From NCBI RefSeq assembly GCF_900114585.1, contig NZ_FOTL01000002.1, forward strand, positions 1 through 64,000: DNA of 64,000 bases. The letters are read 5' to 3'. The first letter of the stretch is position 1. The number at the start of each line of letters is the position of its first letter. The notes beneath the pieces were generated by a model, which saw nothing but the letters and a program-made list of their open reading frames with translations, did no database searches and had not been told where the DNA came from. Source of the DNA: Methanobrevibacter olleyae. GTDB taxonomy: Archaea > Methanobacteriota > Methanobacteria > Methanobacteriales > Methanobacteriaceae. A program made the translations under genes and the position numbers. Shown one piece after another: positions 27,937 through 37,963 of the stretch.

Positions 27937-29487
27937 TTATTTATCATCCTCATAAACTTGATAAATATAAAGGGTGCTTCCATCTTTAAGCTTATTTAAA
28001 CCTTCAATATTACCAACAACTTCACCTACAACATTAGTAGCTGAGAATGGTTCACCGGTAGGTCCAAAATCATCAGTATCCACAGTCCTTATACCAATAA
28101 GGCCTAAATTCTTCTTAGACATATTAGTTACCCCTATTTCTCCTGCCTTCATAATGTCGCTTGGAGTATTTTCAGGAATAAGCCCCTTAGATTCATCAGT
28201 ATTACCATGGAACATAAACATATTCATATCTGGAACTGCAAAGTAAACTTTCAATGTTCCAACTGGTTTTTCTGCAAGACCAGTGATTTTTTCTAAATAC
28301 CACCTAGTTCTTGGAGCCTTATCAGTAAATTTAACTTTAAGTAACTCATCACTTGAAAGGCCAAAAGTACTAACTTCTTTATTTTCTAATATATTAACAG
28401 TATTCTCTGGTTCTTGAGTGACGATAATTGCATCATCATCTTCATTTCCAGTTCTTATATGATTAATACCTAGAGATTGAAGTTTTTCTTCTGCCTCTTT
28501 TTGAGTCATCATCATAAGCATGATTATATCAGGACTACTTCTTACAGTAATTAAATCTCCTTTTTTAGCTATATCAAACAATTCCATACCTTGTTTAACA
28601 GTTGCTAAATTAGTGTGAGTTTCAGCTCTAACTCTGTCTTCTCTATAAATATAAACTCTACCTTTACCTTTTCCATCATTTCTTAAGGTAACTGTTCCTC
28701 TTTTACGTTCTGTAATTTCCTCTTTATCCTTAGTTAAACCAGTTAATTCATAGAACCCTACAAAAGAGTTAGATTCAAAACTAACTTCAATTTTATCATT
28801 TCTAATTAATGAGAATAAATGTTCAACAGATTTAGGAGAATTAAAGTTAGGTTCAAAAAGAACATAGGTAAATAGTTGATTTCCCTCTTCTAAAACTTCA
28901 TCTAAATTGGAACCTCCAGTACTATCTTTAACAGTACTACGCTCAATAATAGGTTCAATAGATAAAATTTCATCATCAGTTAATGAAAATAATGTTTTTC
29001 TTCCACCTATAACTCTTGCAAATACTCCACGGTCACTATATTTTGGAACACCATAAACATTAGAGTGATCATCTTTTACAAAAATTATGTGAGTAGCATC
29101 ATTAGAAAATCCTGATAAACTAATTAAAACTTCATTATCGAAATATGCAAATTCATCATGAGATGGTTCAAAATTAGAACTAACAGGACCAATAGCTACT
29201 TCATTAGATGTTTCCCAACGAACATTATTAGAGATAAACTGAGAATAATTTTCTTTGAAAAAATCAGTTAAAGGTTTTGATTTTTCAGAAACTTCTAATT
29301 CAATGAGAATACTTCCTTTAGGTGTTTTTATCTTATATTTGAGAATATTACTTTGTATTTCACTTTCTCCTTTAATAAGACAAACAATACTACCTTCACT
29401 ATAAGGAGCATTTGAAAGCTTTATAGCATCTTTGATAGTAGAGCCTTCAGGAATATCCACATGATCTCCATTAATTTTTATTAGCAT
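27937..29487 (-). CDS. mmp3: Methanogenesis marker protein 3 (UPF0288)
   Basis: 516 residues, first gene of the mmp3-6-5-15-17 series. The N-terminus (MLIKINGDHVDIPEGSTIKD) looks like a ubiquitin/ThiS-like beta-grasp fold. The middle carries a cyclophilin-like module (KRGTVTLRNDGKGKGRVYIY; ETHTNLATVKQGMELFDIAK) and the end resembles a second such module. Mmp3 has been found in the complex that activates methyl-CoM reductase together with McrC, Mmp7 and Mmp17. GAGGCAAAGCT precedes the ATG. The promoter must lie in the 29488-30011 gap. Confidence 0.88.
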   Translation of the reverse strand: MLIKINGDHVDIPEGSTIKDAIKLSNAPYSEGSIVCLIKGESEIQSNILKYKIKTPKGSILIELEVSEKSKPLTDFFKENYSQFISNNVRWETSNEVAIGPVSSNFEPSHDEFAYFDNEVLISLSGFSNDATHIIFVKDDHSNVYGVPKYSDRGVFARVIGGRKTLFSLTDDEILSIEPIIERSTVKDSTGGSNLDEVLEEGNQLFTYVLFEPNFNSPKSVEHLFSLIRNDKIEVSFESNSFVGFYELTGLTKDKEEITERKRGTVTLRNDGKGKGRVYIYREDRVRAETHTNLATVKQGMELFDIAKKGDLITVRSSPDIIMLMMMTQKEAEEKLQSLGINHIRTGNEDDDAIIVTQEPENTVNILENKEVSTFGLSSDELLKVKFTDKAPRTRWYLEKITGLAEKPVGTLKVYFAVPDMNMFMFHGNTDESKGLIPENTPSDIMKAGEIGVTNMSKKNLGLIGIRTVDTDDFGPTGEPFSATNVVGEVVGNIEGLNKLKDGSTLYIYQVYEDDK

Positions 29488-30011
29488 AGCTTTGCCTCTT
29501 TTTTATAAAATAATAATCATTATTTTGATAAAGCTCTTAATCTAAATTAATTTTTAATTTAAATTAAAAGCATAATCCTTAAAATAAAACTATAATCTTT
29601 AAATTAAGACCATAATTCTTAAAATAAAACTATAATCTTTAAATTAAGACCATAATCCTTAAAATAAAACTATAATCTTTAATTAAGATTATAATATAGT
29701 TAAAATTTAACTATAATTATAAAATAAAAAATTTAAATCCCATAAAAAATAAAAAAAATCCTCTATTTTATAAATTACATATTATTTATATTATTAATAA
29801 TATAAAATAGTTTTTAAATTAATTTATAATAATAAAAATTAAGTAAAAATTATTAAAAAGTTTGATAAAAAAGTGAGTAGAAATAAATTAAACAAATTAT
29901 GGTAAAAATTATAAAAAATAGGACATAATCAATAGAATGATAAAAAATAGAAAATAATGAATAAGATGAATAAAAAAATAGGAAATAAAAAATAATACAA
30001 GTAAATTCTAA
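29488..30011. repeat. Region between glnQ-like gene and mmp3 with 40-bp repeats
   Basis: A 40-bp unit beginning CATAATCCTTAAAATAAAAC is repeated three times (29571, 29611, 29651) directly upstream of mmp3. The other half, up to the ABC ATPase stop, is A/T rich without hairpins. Repeat number may affect the mmp promoter distance. Confidence 0.8.
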
Positions 30012-30695
30012 TCATTCATAGAATTTACCTAAGAAATCTTTCATTCTTTTGTTGTCTGATGAGAATACTTCTTCAGGAGTACCTTGTTCTACTATTACTC
30101 CTCCATCCATGAAGATAATATCATCAGAGACATTACGGGCAAAGTTCATCTCATGAGTAACAATAACCATTGTCATATGTTCTGCAGCTAAATCCTTAAT
30201 AACTTGTAAAATCTCACCAGTAAGCTCTGGATCTAGAGCAGAAGTAGGTTCATCAAAGAATAAAATATCTGGATTCATAGCAAGAGCCCGTGCAATAGAT
30301 ACCCTTTGCTGTTGACCCCCAGACAATTCAGATGGATAAGCATCTTCTTTATCTTCCAAATCCATTTTTTTAAGTAAATCCCTTGCATGGGCAAATACTT
30401 CTTCTTTATCTCTTTTTTGAACTCTTAAAGGAGCATTAGTAATGTTTTTCATCAAAGAATGATGAGGGAATAGATTAAAGTTCTGGAAGACTAAGCCAAA
30501 TGTTCCATCAAAATCAATGATTCCGCTATCTTCAGTTTCTAATTTAGTAATACATCTAAGTAATGTAGATTTACCAGATCCTGAAGGTCCAATAATAGAT
30601 AACACTTCTCCTTTTTCCACATTAAAAGAGATATCTTCTAAAACCACATTATCGCCAAAACTTTTTTTAAGATTTTTAACTTCTAATAAACTCAT
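30012..30695 (-). CDS. Polar amino-acid ABC transporter ATPase
   Basis: 227 residues from the ATG at 30695, chosen because AGGAG lies seven bases upstream. Walker A is GPSGSGKST (36-44), the Q-loop is [14 protein letters not shown], the signature is LSGGQQQR, Walker B is [14 protein letters not shown] and the switch His lies in [10 protein letters not shown]. Closest in type to GlnQ/HisP. It energises uptake by the permease just upstream, whose stop codon lies 10 bp away, with the binding protein at 31613. Confidence 0.95.
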   Translation of the reverse strand: MSLLEVKNLKKSFGDNVVLEDISFNVEKGEVLSIIGPSGSGKSTLLRCITKLETEDSGIIDFDGTFGLVFQNFNLFPHHSLMKNITNAPLRVQKRDKEEVFAHARDLLKKMDLEDKEDAYPSELSGGQQQRVSIARALAMNPDILFFDEPTSALDPELTGEILQVIKDLAAEHMTMVIVTHEMNFARNVSDDIIFMDGGVIVEQGTPEEVFSSDNKRMKDFLGKFYE

Positions 30696-30705
30696 GATAT
30701 CTCTC

Positions 30706-31359
30706 CTATGTGTCATAATAATCTAATCTAGCTTCAAAGTGTTCCATAATAAATGCTACAATACCATTAAAGACATAGTAAAATACACCTGCAATTAACA
30801 ATGCTGAAATAGATGCTTCAGCTGCTGCAATTTGTTTTGCAACAGTAAACATTTCTGGAATTGCAAGTACAAATGAAAGAGAAGTATCCTTTACAAGGGT
30901 AATGACCTCATTAGTTATAGAAGGAAGTACTATTTTTACAACTTGAGGCAAAATAACTATAAAGAATGTCTCCAATCTACTATAACCTAAAACTTGTGCA
31001 GCTTCATATTGCCCTTTAGGAATAGATTCAATCCCGCCACGGAAAATCTCTGCAAAGTATGCTGCATAGTTAATAGTAAAAGCAATGATAACTGCAATCA
31101 TTCTAAATTCACTTGAAAGACTTATGCCAAATATGTAGTATGGTGAAAAGAATACAACAATTAATTGTAACATCAATGGAGTACCTCTCATTATTGAAAT
31201 ATACGCTTTCATTAACCATCTTAATGGTTTAAAACTACTTATTCTTCCTGCTGCCACAAGTAAACCAAGTGGAATAGAGAATAATAAGGTAAGTGAGAAT
31301 ATTTCAATAGAAGTACACATACCCCACATTAATTCTTCAATAATTTTACTTAATAACAT
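30706..31359 (-). CDS. Polar amino-acid ABC transporter permease
   Basis: 217 residues with about five membrane helices, HisM/GlnP family. The family marks are [18 protein letters not shown] near residue 55 and the EAA loop [20 protein letters not shown] (about 112-131), which docks to the ATPase. It likely works as a homodimer. Second gene of a binding protein-permease-ATPase set. The 250-bp gap to the binding-protein gene contains a terminator hairpin and 28-bp repeats. Confidence 0.94.
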   Translation of the reverse strand: MLLSKIIEELMWGMCTSIEIFSLTLLFSIPLGLLVAAGRISSFKPLRWLMKAYISIMRGTPLMLQLIVVFFSPYYIFGISLSSEFRMIAVIIAFTINYAAYFAEIFRGGIESIPKGQYEAAQVLGYSRLETFFIVILPQVVKIVLPSITNEVITLVKDTSLSFVLAIPEMFTVAKQIAAAEASISALLIAGVFYYVFNGIVAFIMEHFEARLDYYDT

Positions 31360-31390
31360 CTAACATTCTCCAAAAAATAAAACAGTAAAA

Positions 31391-31502
31391 TTAATAAATT
31401 TAAACTAATATTTCTAAATTAATAAATTTAAAATAATATCTTTAAATTAATAAATTTAAACTAATATTTTTAAATTAATAAATTTAAATAAATCATTTAA
31501 AC
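31391..31502. repeat. 28-bp tandem repeat, four copies
   Basis: Units starting TTAATAAATTTAAA are exactly 28 bp apart at 31391, 31419, 31447 and 31475. They lie inside the ABC operon, between the terminator of the binding-protein gene and the permease start. Confidence 0.88.
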
Positions 31503-31562
31503 TATCATTCAAATAATTTATTTAAGCTTAAAAAAAAACCATTTTAAAAATTAGCTTAATAA

Positions 31563-31600
31563 TAAAAAAAAGTTTATACATAATAGATTATGCATAAACT
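31563..31600 (-). terminator. Intra-operon terminator after the binding-protein gene
   Basis: A 14-bp stem with one mismatch (31571-31584 with 31587-31600) and a two-base loop is followed on the minus strand by eight T residues. It starts 13 bases after the binding-protein stop. Partial termination here would make more binding protein than permease and ATPase. Confidence 0.7.
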
Positions 31601-31612
31601 AAAGTTACCTAA

Positions 31613-32437
31613 TTATTTTGTAATAAGAGAACCTGGAACACCGTAAGTATTGTATTTTTGTGCAATTTTTTCAACTGTTCCGTCTTCAAACATTTCATCT
31701 AATGTTTTTTGGACTTGGTCTTTTAATTCATCATTACCCTTTTTGAAACCTACACCATATTGTTCTGAAGAAATTTCTTCATCTAATATTTTGTATTGGT
31801 CACTGCCTTTTTGATTGATTTGGTATTGTGCTACACCAATATCAATTGCAACTGCATCACATGCACCAGATTCTAAATCCATAAATGCAGTGTTATAATC
31901 AGCAATTTGAGTTAAGGTTTTAAAGGTGTCAGCTAAAGATTTTTGATCTCCTTCAAGAGCTGCTAAAGCAGAGGAGTCTTTTTGGGTTTCTACAATTTTA
32001 CCTTTTAAATCAGCTAAATTGTTAATACCAGAATCAGTTTTTACAACAACCACTTGTTTGTTGTCAATGTATGGTTTAGACCATGTGTAGTTATTTTCTC
32101 TACCGTTAATTGTAAATCCATTCCAAATACAGTCAATAGAGCCAGAGTCTAATTCACTGTCTTTAGCATCCCAATCTATTGGTTGCTTTACTAAAGTCCA
32201 ATTATTTCTATCACAAACTTCTTGAGCTAAGTCCAAGTCAAATCCAACATATTCCCCATTATCATCTTTGTATCCGTATGGAGGAAATTCTGCATCGAAA
32301 CCAACAACAAGAGTTTTGTTGTCATTATCAGCAGTTCCATTACCACCTAAGAAGTCTAAGAAACCTGCGCTAGATGCACCGATGACTAAGAATGCTAATA
32401 ATACAATCCCTATAATAATTCCTATTTTTTTATTCAT
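31613..32437 (-). CDS. Polar amino-acid ABC transporter binding protein
   Basis: 274 residues, family 3 periplasmic-type binding protein. An N-terminal helix (GIIIGIVLLAFLVIGASSAG) without a lipobox Cys suggests a signal sequence or membrane anchor. The mature part starts with LVVGFDAEFPPYGYKDDNGE and has GFDLDLAQEVCDRNNW, both typical of the family; YGVGFKKGNDELKDQVQ is the late motif. It captures the substrate outside the cell for the permease and ATPase downstream. The ligand, probably a polar amino acid, cannot be named. Confidence 0.94.
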   Translation of the reverse strand: MNKKIGIIIGIVLLAFLVIGASSAGFLDFLGGNGTADNDNKTLVVGFDAEFPPYGYKDDNGEYVGFDLDLAQEVCDRNNWTLVKQPIDWDAKDSELDSGSIDCIWNGFTINGRENNYTWSKPYIDNKQVVVVKTDSGINNLADLKGKIVETQKDSSALAALEGDQKSLADTFKTLTQIADYNTAFMDLESGACDAVAIDIGVAQYQINQKGSDQYKILDEEISSEQYGVGFKKGNDELKDQVQKTLDEMFEDGTVEKIAQKYNTYGVPGSLITK

Positions 32438-32948
32438 AGATTACACCAAAAAAATATTTTTAATTTGTAATTATATCATAAATTAGATAAATAAAAAAAT
32501 CTAATCTATATAGTTATTTAAGAAAATCATATTATATAAAATAGTGTTATTTATTCAAAATAATATAAAAAATTGAGCCAAAAATCCAAGTTAGGAAGAA
32601 TAAAATTACTAAATAATAAATAATGTTTAAAATTTAATAAATTAGAAAATCAATTAATATTAATAAGAATTATAAAACAATATAATAAAAATTTTTAATA
32701 AAAATAGAAATTATAGTAAAAATTGGTTTTATATTATTAAAACAATTAAAAACATTACAAAATTAAAAATTTTAAAAAGCAACACGTCAAATAAAAAGAA
32801 AATAACAAAAAAATAGTTAAAGAAAAAACAGCAAAAAAATAACAAAAATAATTAAAGAAAAAACAGCAAAAAAATATTAAAAATAATTAAAGAAAAAATA
32901 GTAAAAAAATATTAAAAATAATTAAAGAAAAAAATAGTAAAAAATAAA
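32438..32948. repeat. Intergenic region with 35-bp repeats
   Basis: From 32817 a 35-bp A-rich unit (TTAAAGAAAAAACAGCAAAA...) repeats at 32817, 32852, 32887 and 32922, ending at the stop of the mmp2 gene. The other part is AT-rich promoter DNA for the binding-protein gene; nothing else was seen. Confidence 0.75.
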
Positions 32949-33926
32949 TTATTCATTCATTTTTAAGATAGGGTTTTTATTTTGACTGAATAAAACTGCT
33001 TTTTCATCACCATATTCTAAATAAAGTTTTTTCTCTTTAATAATATCCCCAACAACAGCAACATCAAATGAATATGAGCTTAGCTTGTCAATGATTTCTT
33101 GGCAGTTTTCTTCTTTAGCAGTCAAGACAAAAGCAGCACCAGGATAAGCTCTAAGCCATTCATCCCATGGAACATCCGGATTTCTTGGAATTGACTCTAA
33201 ATTTACACAAGCTCCAACACCAGATGCCTCAAGTAGCATTTCTAAAGTACCTAAAGTTCCAGGATTACTAATATCCTTACCTGCTGTCGGCAAGTGAGCT
33301 TCAGCAATCTCTTGCATAACTTTTATTTGATCTTGAACTAATTTTTCATCTTTTTCATATGTTGTATCCCAATTTAAAGCAAATTGGGGATGTTGTCTGC
33401 CATCAGTATCAATTGCAACAAGTACTTTATCTCCAACATTTGCACCAGCAGATGTAATTAATGAATCCTTGTGAGCAATACCTACAATAGCTACATCTAA
33501 TGAATTAAATTCAGAATCTGGATGGAGATGTCCCCCAACCATAGGAACATTAAACTTCTTGCATCCATCTACAATGCCTTGAAGCAAATCATCATAGATT
33601 TCATCATCTAAAATAGACATCGTATTTACCATAGCTATTGGTTTTCCACCCATAGCAGCAATATCATTAACATTAACAAGTACAGAACAATAACCTGCCC
33701 AATAAGGATTTACACTCATCAATTGACCCCAAATCCCATCAGCAGCAAGTAAAATAACTTTATTATTTCCTATATCAATAGCTGAAGCATCATCTCCAAA
33801 ATCAAGTAGAACTTCACCAGAGATATTATAAACTTCACCTAAAGTTTTTGTAACCTTTTCAATAGAGTTTTTTCTACTAACTCCTACGAATTCTTGAAGT
33901 GATTTAACAAGTTCATTAAAATCCAT
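32949..33926 (-). CDS. mmp2: Methanogenesis marker protein 2 (AIR synthase-related)
   Basis: 325 residues of the PurM/SelD/HypE superfamily. DFGDDASAIDIGNNKVILLA is the ATP-binding start, SVLVNVNDIAAMGGKPIAMV and VPMVGGHLHPDSEFNSLDVA are the conserved middle motifs. Its sequence matches the methanogen-restricted marker 2 subgroup. Function unknown; the fold normally activates a carbonyl oxygen with ATP. AGGTG precedes the ATG. It lies outside the main mmp cluster, next to a DUF2117 gene. Confidence 0.82.
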   Translation of the reverse strand: MDFNELVKSLQEFVGVSRKNSIEKVTKTLGEVYNISGEVLLDFGDDASAIDIGNNKVILLAADGIWGQLMSVNPYWAGYCSVLVNVNDIAAMGGKPIAMVNTMSILDDEIYDDLLQGIVDGCKKFNVPMVGGHLHPDSEFNSLDVAIVGIAHKDSLITSAGANVGDKVLVAIDTDGRQHPQFALNWDTTYEKDEKLVQDQIKVMQEIAEAHLPTAGKDISNPGTLGTLEMLLEASGVGACVNLESIPRNPDVPWDEWLRAYPGAAFVLTAKEENCQEIIDKLSSYSFDVAVVGDIIKEKKLYLEYGDEKAVLFSQNKNPILKMNE

Positions 33927-34060
33927 TATTACACCTTTAATTAGACTAGAAAAATTTTAAAAAAATTATAGTTAAGTAAAAAAATAATCTATAAACCCTT
34001 TTATTTACTAAAAAAATGATTTTTAAGCCTTTTTATTTACTAAAAAACAATTTTTAAATA

Positions 34061-35785
34061 TTAATTATCTTCATCATGTTCATCTGATTCATCAATAGAA
34101 TCTTTAAAATCTTCCATATATTCTGCCCATCCATCAAAATCATCTAATTCATCTTCAGATTCAACAGAATTAATAATTTCACCTACATTCTCTTCAATGA
34201 AGACTTCCTCAACTGGAGAATCAAAATCATCATTCAAAACTTCTTCTGAAAGCTCATCACAGTCAAAGCCATCAATGAATTCATCATTTAAATAGAATTC
34301 ATCATTTAAATCATCATTTAAGTCATCATTGAAATTAGGATTATCATCGATAAATTCATTATAAGAACTTACTTCCATATAGTTATGATCTTTCTCAATA
34401 AAACTAGGAACAATTTCCTTAACATTTTCAATTAGGCGAGCTTTAAATACATTAAACACAGCAGTTTTAAATTCTTCAACAGACTCTGCCTCTCCGTCAA
34501 ATGGAATTTCCAAAGTTTGATTAGATAAGAATAATCTTTCATGAATATTATCTCCAACGATATCATCAAAGCCAGAGCTTACTTCAATAATTGTTGATTT
34601 TTCATTAACAAAGCCTTTTTCAACAACTTTATCTAAATCCCCATCAGTTATTCCAATAATGGGAATATTAAAACGATACAATATATCAGAAGCAACTAAA
34701 GAGGTGTCATCACCTATGGTAATTACTAAGTCAAAATTTTTAAATTTATAAATATCATAAGCTGTATGGTCGACATAAGCTATTTTAAATGAATTCTTAT
34801 CTTGAGAAATATCATCAGAGTATAAAATGCTTTCAGCATCATTAATTTTTACATCTTCCTTTGACAAAATACGGGGACTTATATCTGAAGACTTTCTAAG
34901 TAAACCTGTTTTAACTATAACTCTATTTAAATCAACCCTGCCTAATTTCTCAACACCATGAACTTTAAGAACACCATTGATAATATCTATAATGATTCCA
35001 TTTTGTGCAATTAAAATAACAGATTCCCCCTCAGAACTTCCTACAACTATACCATTAACAAAAATATTTTCTCCTGGACTTACCCCATGGATTTTACGGT
35101 AGGTGTAATTACTAGACTCATCTAAGTCAAAATAGGTTTTCAATATATCTTCAAAAGACTCTTCATCCTCTTTTTCAATATCTTCAGAGAAGTATTTACT
35201 TACAATTTCCTCAGGTCTGACTTCATTTAAATTTAAAGAAGCTTTTAGCCTATCAAACAATTCCTCAAAGTTAAATGCAATAGAATCATCCATATCCTTT
35301 TTGCCTAAACCTAATAAGCTTCTTTTACTTTCTTTACTACTTGATAATTCTTCATTTAAAACAACATTCCAACTTATTATAGAGGCATCTTCCTCACCAG
35401 GCCTTTCAATTTGAATAACAGGTATTCTTGAATCATATAAAGGTTTATGATTAGTAGCTAAGTAATCTTCGTTAGATATGTGTTTAAAATAGTGATTAAA
35501 AACTTTATAACCGAAAACCTGACCAGTTTCTGCAGATTTACCATAATTTAATAAGAAAATTACATCAACATTTTCTCTATTAAAAAGATCTAATGATTCA
35601 CTTGGTAAAAGTTTTAAGGAGATATCAATTGTGTTTTCTAAAGCAGCATCAATTACTGCAGTTCTACCCATTGTCCCACCTAAGCGACAACGGACATTAC
35701 CAAAATTAGATAAAATATCAATAATCTTAATAGCCCAGCCAGAATCAATAATTCCAGGACCATGTACAACTACACCAATTTCCAT
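34061..35785 (-). CDS. DUF2117 domain protein
   Basis: 574 residues. The N-terminus (MEIGVVVHGPGIIDSGWAIK; GNVRCRLGGTMGRTAVIDAA) is the DUF2117 hallmark, found in methanogens. A Rossmann-like region with FDLVITIGDDTSLVASDILY and PIIGITDGDLDKVVEKGFV (about 350-400) follows. The last ~100 residues are extremely acidic and low in complexity, with short Asn-Asp repeats (DDLNDDLNDEF). Biochemical role unknown. GGTGTAAAAT precedes the ATG. It sits between nob1 and mmp2 on the same strand. Confidence 0.82.
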   Translation of the reverse strand: MEIGVVVHGPGIIDSGWAIKIIDILSNFGNVRCRLGGTMGRTAVIDAALENTIDISLKLLPSESLDLFNRENVDVIFLLNYGKSAETGQVFGYKVFNHYFKHISNEDYLATNHKPLYDSRIPVIQIERPGEEDASIISWNVVLNEELSSSKESKRSLLGLGKKDMDDSIAFNFEELFDRLKASLNLNEVRPEEIVSKYFSEDIEKEDEESFEDILKTYFDLDESSNYTYRKIHGVSPGENIFVNGIVVGSSEGESVILIAQNGIIIDIINGVLKVHGVEKLGRVDLNRVIVKTGLLRKSSDISPRILSKEDVKINDAESILYSDDISQDKNSFKIAYVDHTAYDIYKFKNFDLVITIGDDTSLVASDILYRFNIPIIGITDGDLDKVVEKGFVNEKSTIIEVSSGFDDIVGDNIHERLFLSNQTLEIPFDGEAESVEEFKTAVFNVFKARLIENVKEIVPSFIEKDHNYMEVSSYNEFIDDNPNFNDDLNDDLNDEFYLNDEFIDGFDCDELSEEVLNDDFDSPVEEVFIEENVGEIINSVESEDELDDFDGWAEYMEDFKDSIDESDEHDEDN

Positions 35786-35885
35786 ATTTTACACCAAATA
35801 TAGTTTTATAGTTATTTTGAGCAATCAAATAAAAGTAAATAAAAGTAAAGAATTTTTATAGAATTCTTTAAAAAAATAATTTCAA

Positions 35886-36395
35886 TTAATATGTTTTTAT
35901 TCTTCTTTTAAATACTTTAGATCCGCAGATTTCACAATCCTCAAAGGCATAATCTGCATCAAACTCTTTTTTACATCCTTCACAAGTTTTAACCCAATTA
36001 TAAACTCCTTTAATTCCTTCTGTAATGATACTGTCATAAGGAATATTTAAGATTTTCAAAACATTTTGCATTGAATAATCATCAGTTAAAACTTTGATTT
36101 CTACATTTTCCCCATTTAATAAGTCTAAAGCTAAAGCCAATAATTTTTTATCAGCCTCAGATAAACGTAAGTCATCTCCTGATTCAGAGATTATTTCATT
36201 TAACTCTTGAATAAACTCATCCTTTGGCTCTTTAATTATAATTTTTCCTTCTTCAATAGATTGATCTAGCAATATCTTAGATTTTAAGTCTTTAACTTCC
36301 TCAGTAATCTCAGAAACTGTAAAGTTAAATTGACTTCTAGGTTCAAAGCCATTTATAAATGCAGAAGCATCTAAGATATAATATAAATTATTCAT
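35886..36395 (-). CDS. nob1: Nob1-like ribosome-maturation endonuclease
   Basis: 169 residues from the ATG at 36395; the longer frame to 36482 would add a hydrophobic, unconserved 29-residue tail. A PIN domain (YILDASAFINGFEP; LSEADKKLLALALDL; VLTDDYSMQNVLKIL) carries the acidic metal ligands. A C-terminal zinc ribbon has CEGCKKEF and CEICGSKVF. Archaeal Nob1 cuts the 3' end of precursor 16S rRNA. No clear ribosome binding site was seen. Confidence 0.88.
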   Translation of the reverse strand: MNNLYYILDASAFINGFEPRSQFNFTVSEITEEVKDLKSKILLDQSIEEGKIIIKEPKDEFIQELNEIISESGDDLRLSEADKKLLALALDLLNGENVEIKVLTDDYSMQNVLKILNIPYDSIITEGIKGVYNWVKTCEGCKKEFDADYAFEDCEICGSKVFKRRIKTY

Positions 36396-36643
36396 GATAG
36401 ATATATTTATATTTTCAATGAATAAACTTAATGATATTAATCTAAGTAATACTCTAAAACAAATATAATATAAAGAACTCATACTGACATCATCTAAAAT
36501 ATGAAAATCTATAAGAATGGAAATTTATAAGAATGAAAATCTATAAGAAAATGTATAAAAAATATATTTAATATAAAGAATATAAATATTAAAAAAAATT
36601 GTAGATAATATATTATTCAAAAAAACAAGTTTGAGGTAATTTT

Positions 36644-37162
36644 ATGAAAAGCAAAACTATGGAATTACATAAAAAGAAAGCGCCAATAAAAGTTTCCTGT
36701 GGTGTTATAACTCTCAGTGATAGATTTTCCAATGATAAAGAAGGGGAAGAAAAAGATTTGTCTGGAAAATATTTAAAGGAAGAGTTAGCTAAAAAATATG
36801 ATCTTAATTCTTACACCATCATTCCAGATGAAATAGATACTCTAAAGAATACCATTGAAGAAATGATTGATTCTGGAGTTGAAGTGATTATTACAACTGG
36901 GGGAACTGGTCTTGAATCAAGAGATATAACTATTGAAACAATAGAACCTCTTTTTGAAAAAGAAATTAAAGGCTTTGGAGAAATATTTAGAGCAATCTCT
37001 TATGAAGAATTAGGTGCAGGATCCCTTTTATCAAGAGCAACAGCAGGTATTTATAGAAAAGCTATGATATTTGCATTGCCAGGTTCACCAGATGCAGTAA
37101 AAACCGGTCTTGGAATAATAATTGATGAACTGGGCCATTTAAAAAAGCATGCTAGAAAATAG
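36644..37162 (+). CDS. moaB: Molybdenum cofactor biosynthesis protein MoaB
   Basis: 172 residues. CGVITLSDRFSNDKEGEEKD starts the domain, VIITTGGTGLESRDITIETI carries the TTGGTG motif, and ALPGSPDAVKTGL the late one. MoaB/MogA proteins adenylylate molybdopterin before metal insertion. In methanogens the cofactor serves formylmethanofuran dehydrogenase and formate dehydrogenase. GAGGTAATTTT precedes the ATG; in-frame Met6 is an alternative. It is the only plus-strand gene between 32.9 and 41 kb. Confidence 0.93.
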   Translation: MKSKTMELHKKKAPIKVSCGVITLSDRFSNDKEGEEKDLSGKYLKEELAKKYDLNSYTIIPDEIDTLKNTIEEMIDSGVEVIITTGGTGLESRDITIETIEPLFEKEIKGFGEIFRAISYEELGAGSLLSRATAGIYRKAMIFALPGSPDAVKTGLGIIIDELGHLKKHARK

Positions 37163-37286
37163 GCAATGAAAAGAAAAAAAGAAAAAATCAAGAGTATAGA
37201 GACCTAGTGATTTTTTAATGACATCGCCAAATAAAAAATAAAAAGAGTAAGTAAGAAAGAAAAAAATAGTTATCTTTTAAAATCAA

Positions 37287-37811
37287 TTATTTGAAAAATT
37301 CACTTACTGAAATTAAAGGTTCAAGTACAATTCCTTCATTTGCAAAGGTCTCCATTGCACCTTCTTCCCTATCCACAACAACAAATGCTTTTTTAACTAC
37401 TCCACCATTATCAACTATTGCATTAATTGCTTTTAATAAAGATCCACCAGTAGTAGTAACATCTTCAACAAGAATTACATTGTCACCTTCATCTAAATCC
37501 CCTTCGATTAGTTTAGAGGTCCCATAACCTTTTTTCTCTTTTCTAATCATAAGAAGAGGTTTTTTAGATTCTAATGAAACAGCAGTTGCAATAGGAACAG
37601 CACCTAAAGCAGGACCTGCAATTTTATCAATATCTCCATCAACTTTTTCATTGATTAATTTAGCTATTGTAGATAAAATTTCAGGTTCTGTAATAGCTCT
37701 TTTCATATTAACATAATAATTGCTTTTCTTACCTGAGGCAAGTGTGAATTCCCCCTGCTCAAAAACCTTATTTTCCTTTAAAATTTCTATTAAGTATTCT
37801 TTTGAAACCAT
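37287..37811 (-). CDS. pyrE: Orotate phosphoribosyltransferase
   Basis: 174 residues if started at ATG 37811, with GGAATGAG upstream; ATG 37820 would add [23 protein letters not shown] is the N-terminal orotate-binding motif, and [20 protein letters not shown] is the PRPP-binding motif (about residues 110-130). It joins orotate to PRPP to give OMP in pyrimidine synthesis, the pathway also fed by carA and carB at 45-50 kb. No neighbour shares the pathway directly. Confidence 0.95.
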   Translation of the reverse strand: MVSKEYLIEILKENKVFEQGEFTLASGKKSNYYVNMKRAITEPEILSTIAKLINEKVDGDIDKIAGPALGAVPIATAVSLESKKPLLMIRKEKKGYGTSKLIEGDLDEGDNVILVEDVTTTGGSLLKAINAIVDNGGVVKKAFVVVDREEGAMETFANEGIVLEPLISVSEFFK

Positions 37812-37850
37812 TAAACTCATTCCAAGAAATATAAAAAATAAATCGAATTG

Positions 37851-37963
37851 TTGAATTATGCTTAAAAATTTATTACATTATTGAATTATGCTTAAAATTT
37901 TATTCTATTATGCTTAAAAATTTACTAGATTATTGAATTATGCTTAAAATTTTATTCTATTAT
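37851..37963. repeat. TTGAATTATGCTTAAAA repeats
   Basis: The motif TTGAATTATGCTTAAAA recurs at 37851, 37881 and 37932 with a shortened copy at 37907, giving 30- and 51-bp periods. The last copy touches the stop codon of the PRC-barrel gene at 37960. Confidence 0.8.

Noticed and set aside
36396-36482. 29-residue N-terminal extension of Nob1
   Set aside because: The PIN domain begins at MNNLYYILDAS; the extension is hydrophobic and unlike the family.
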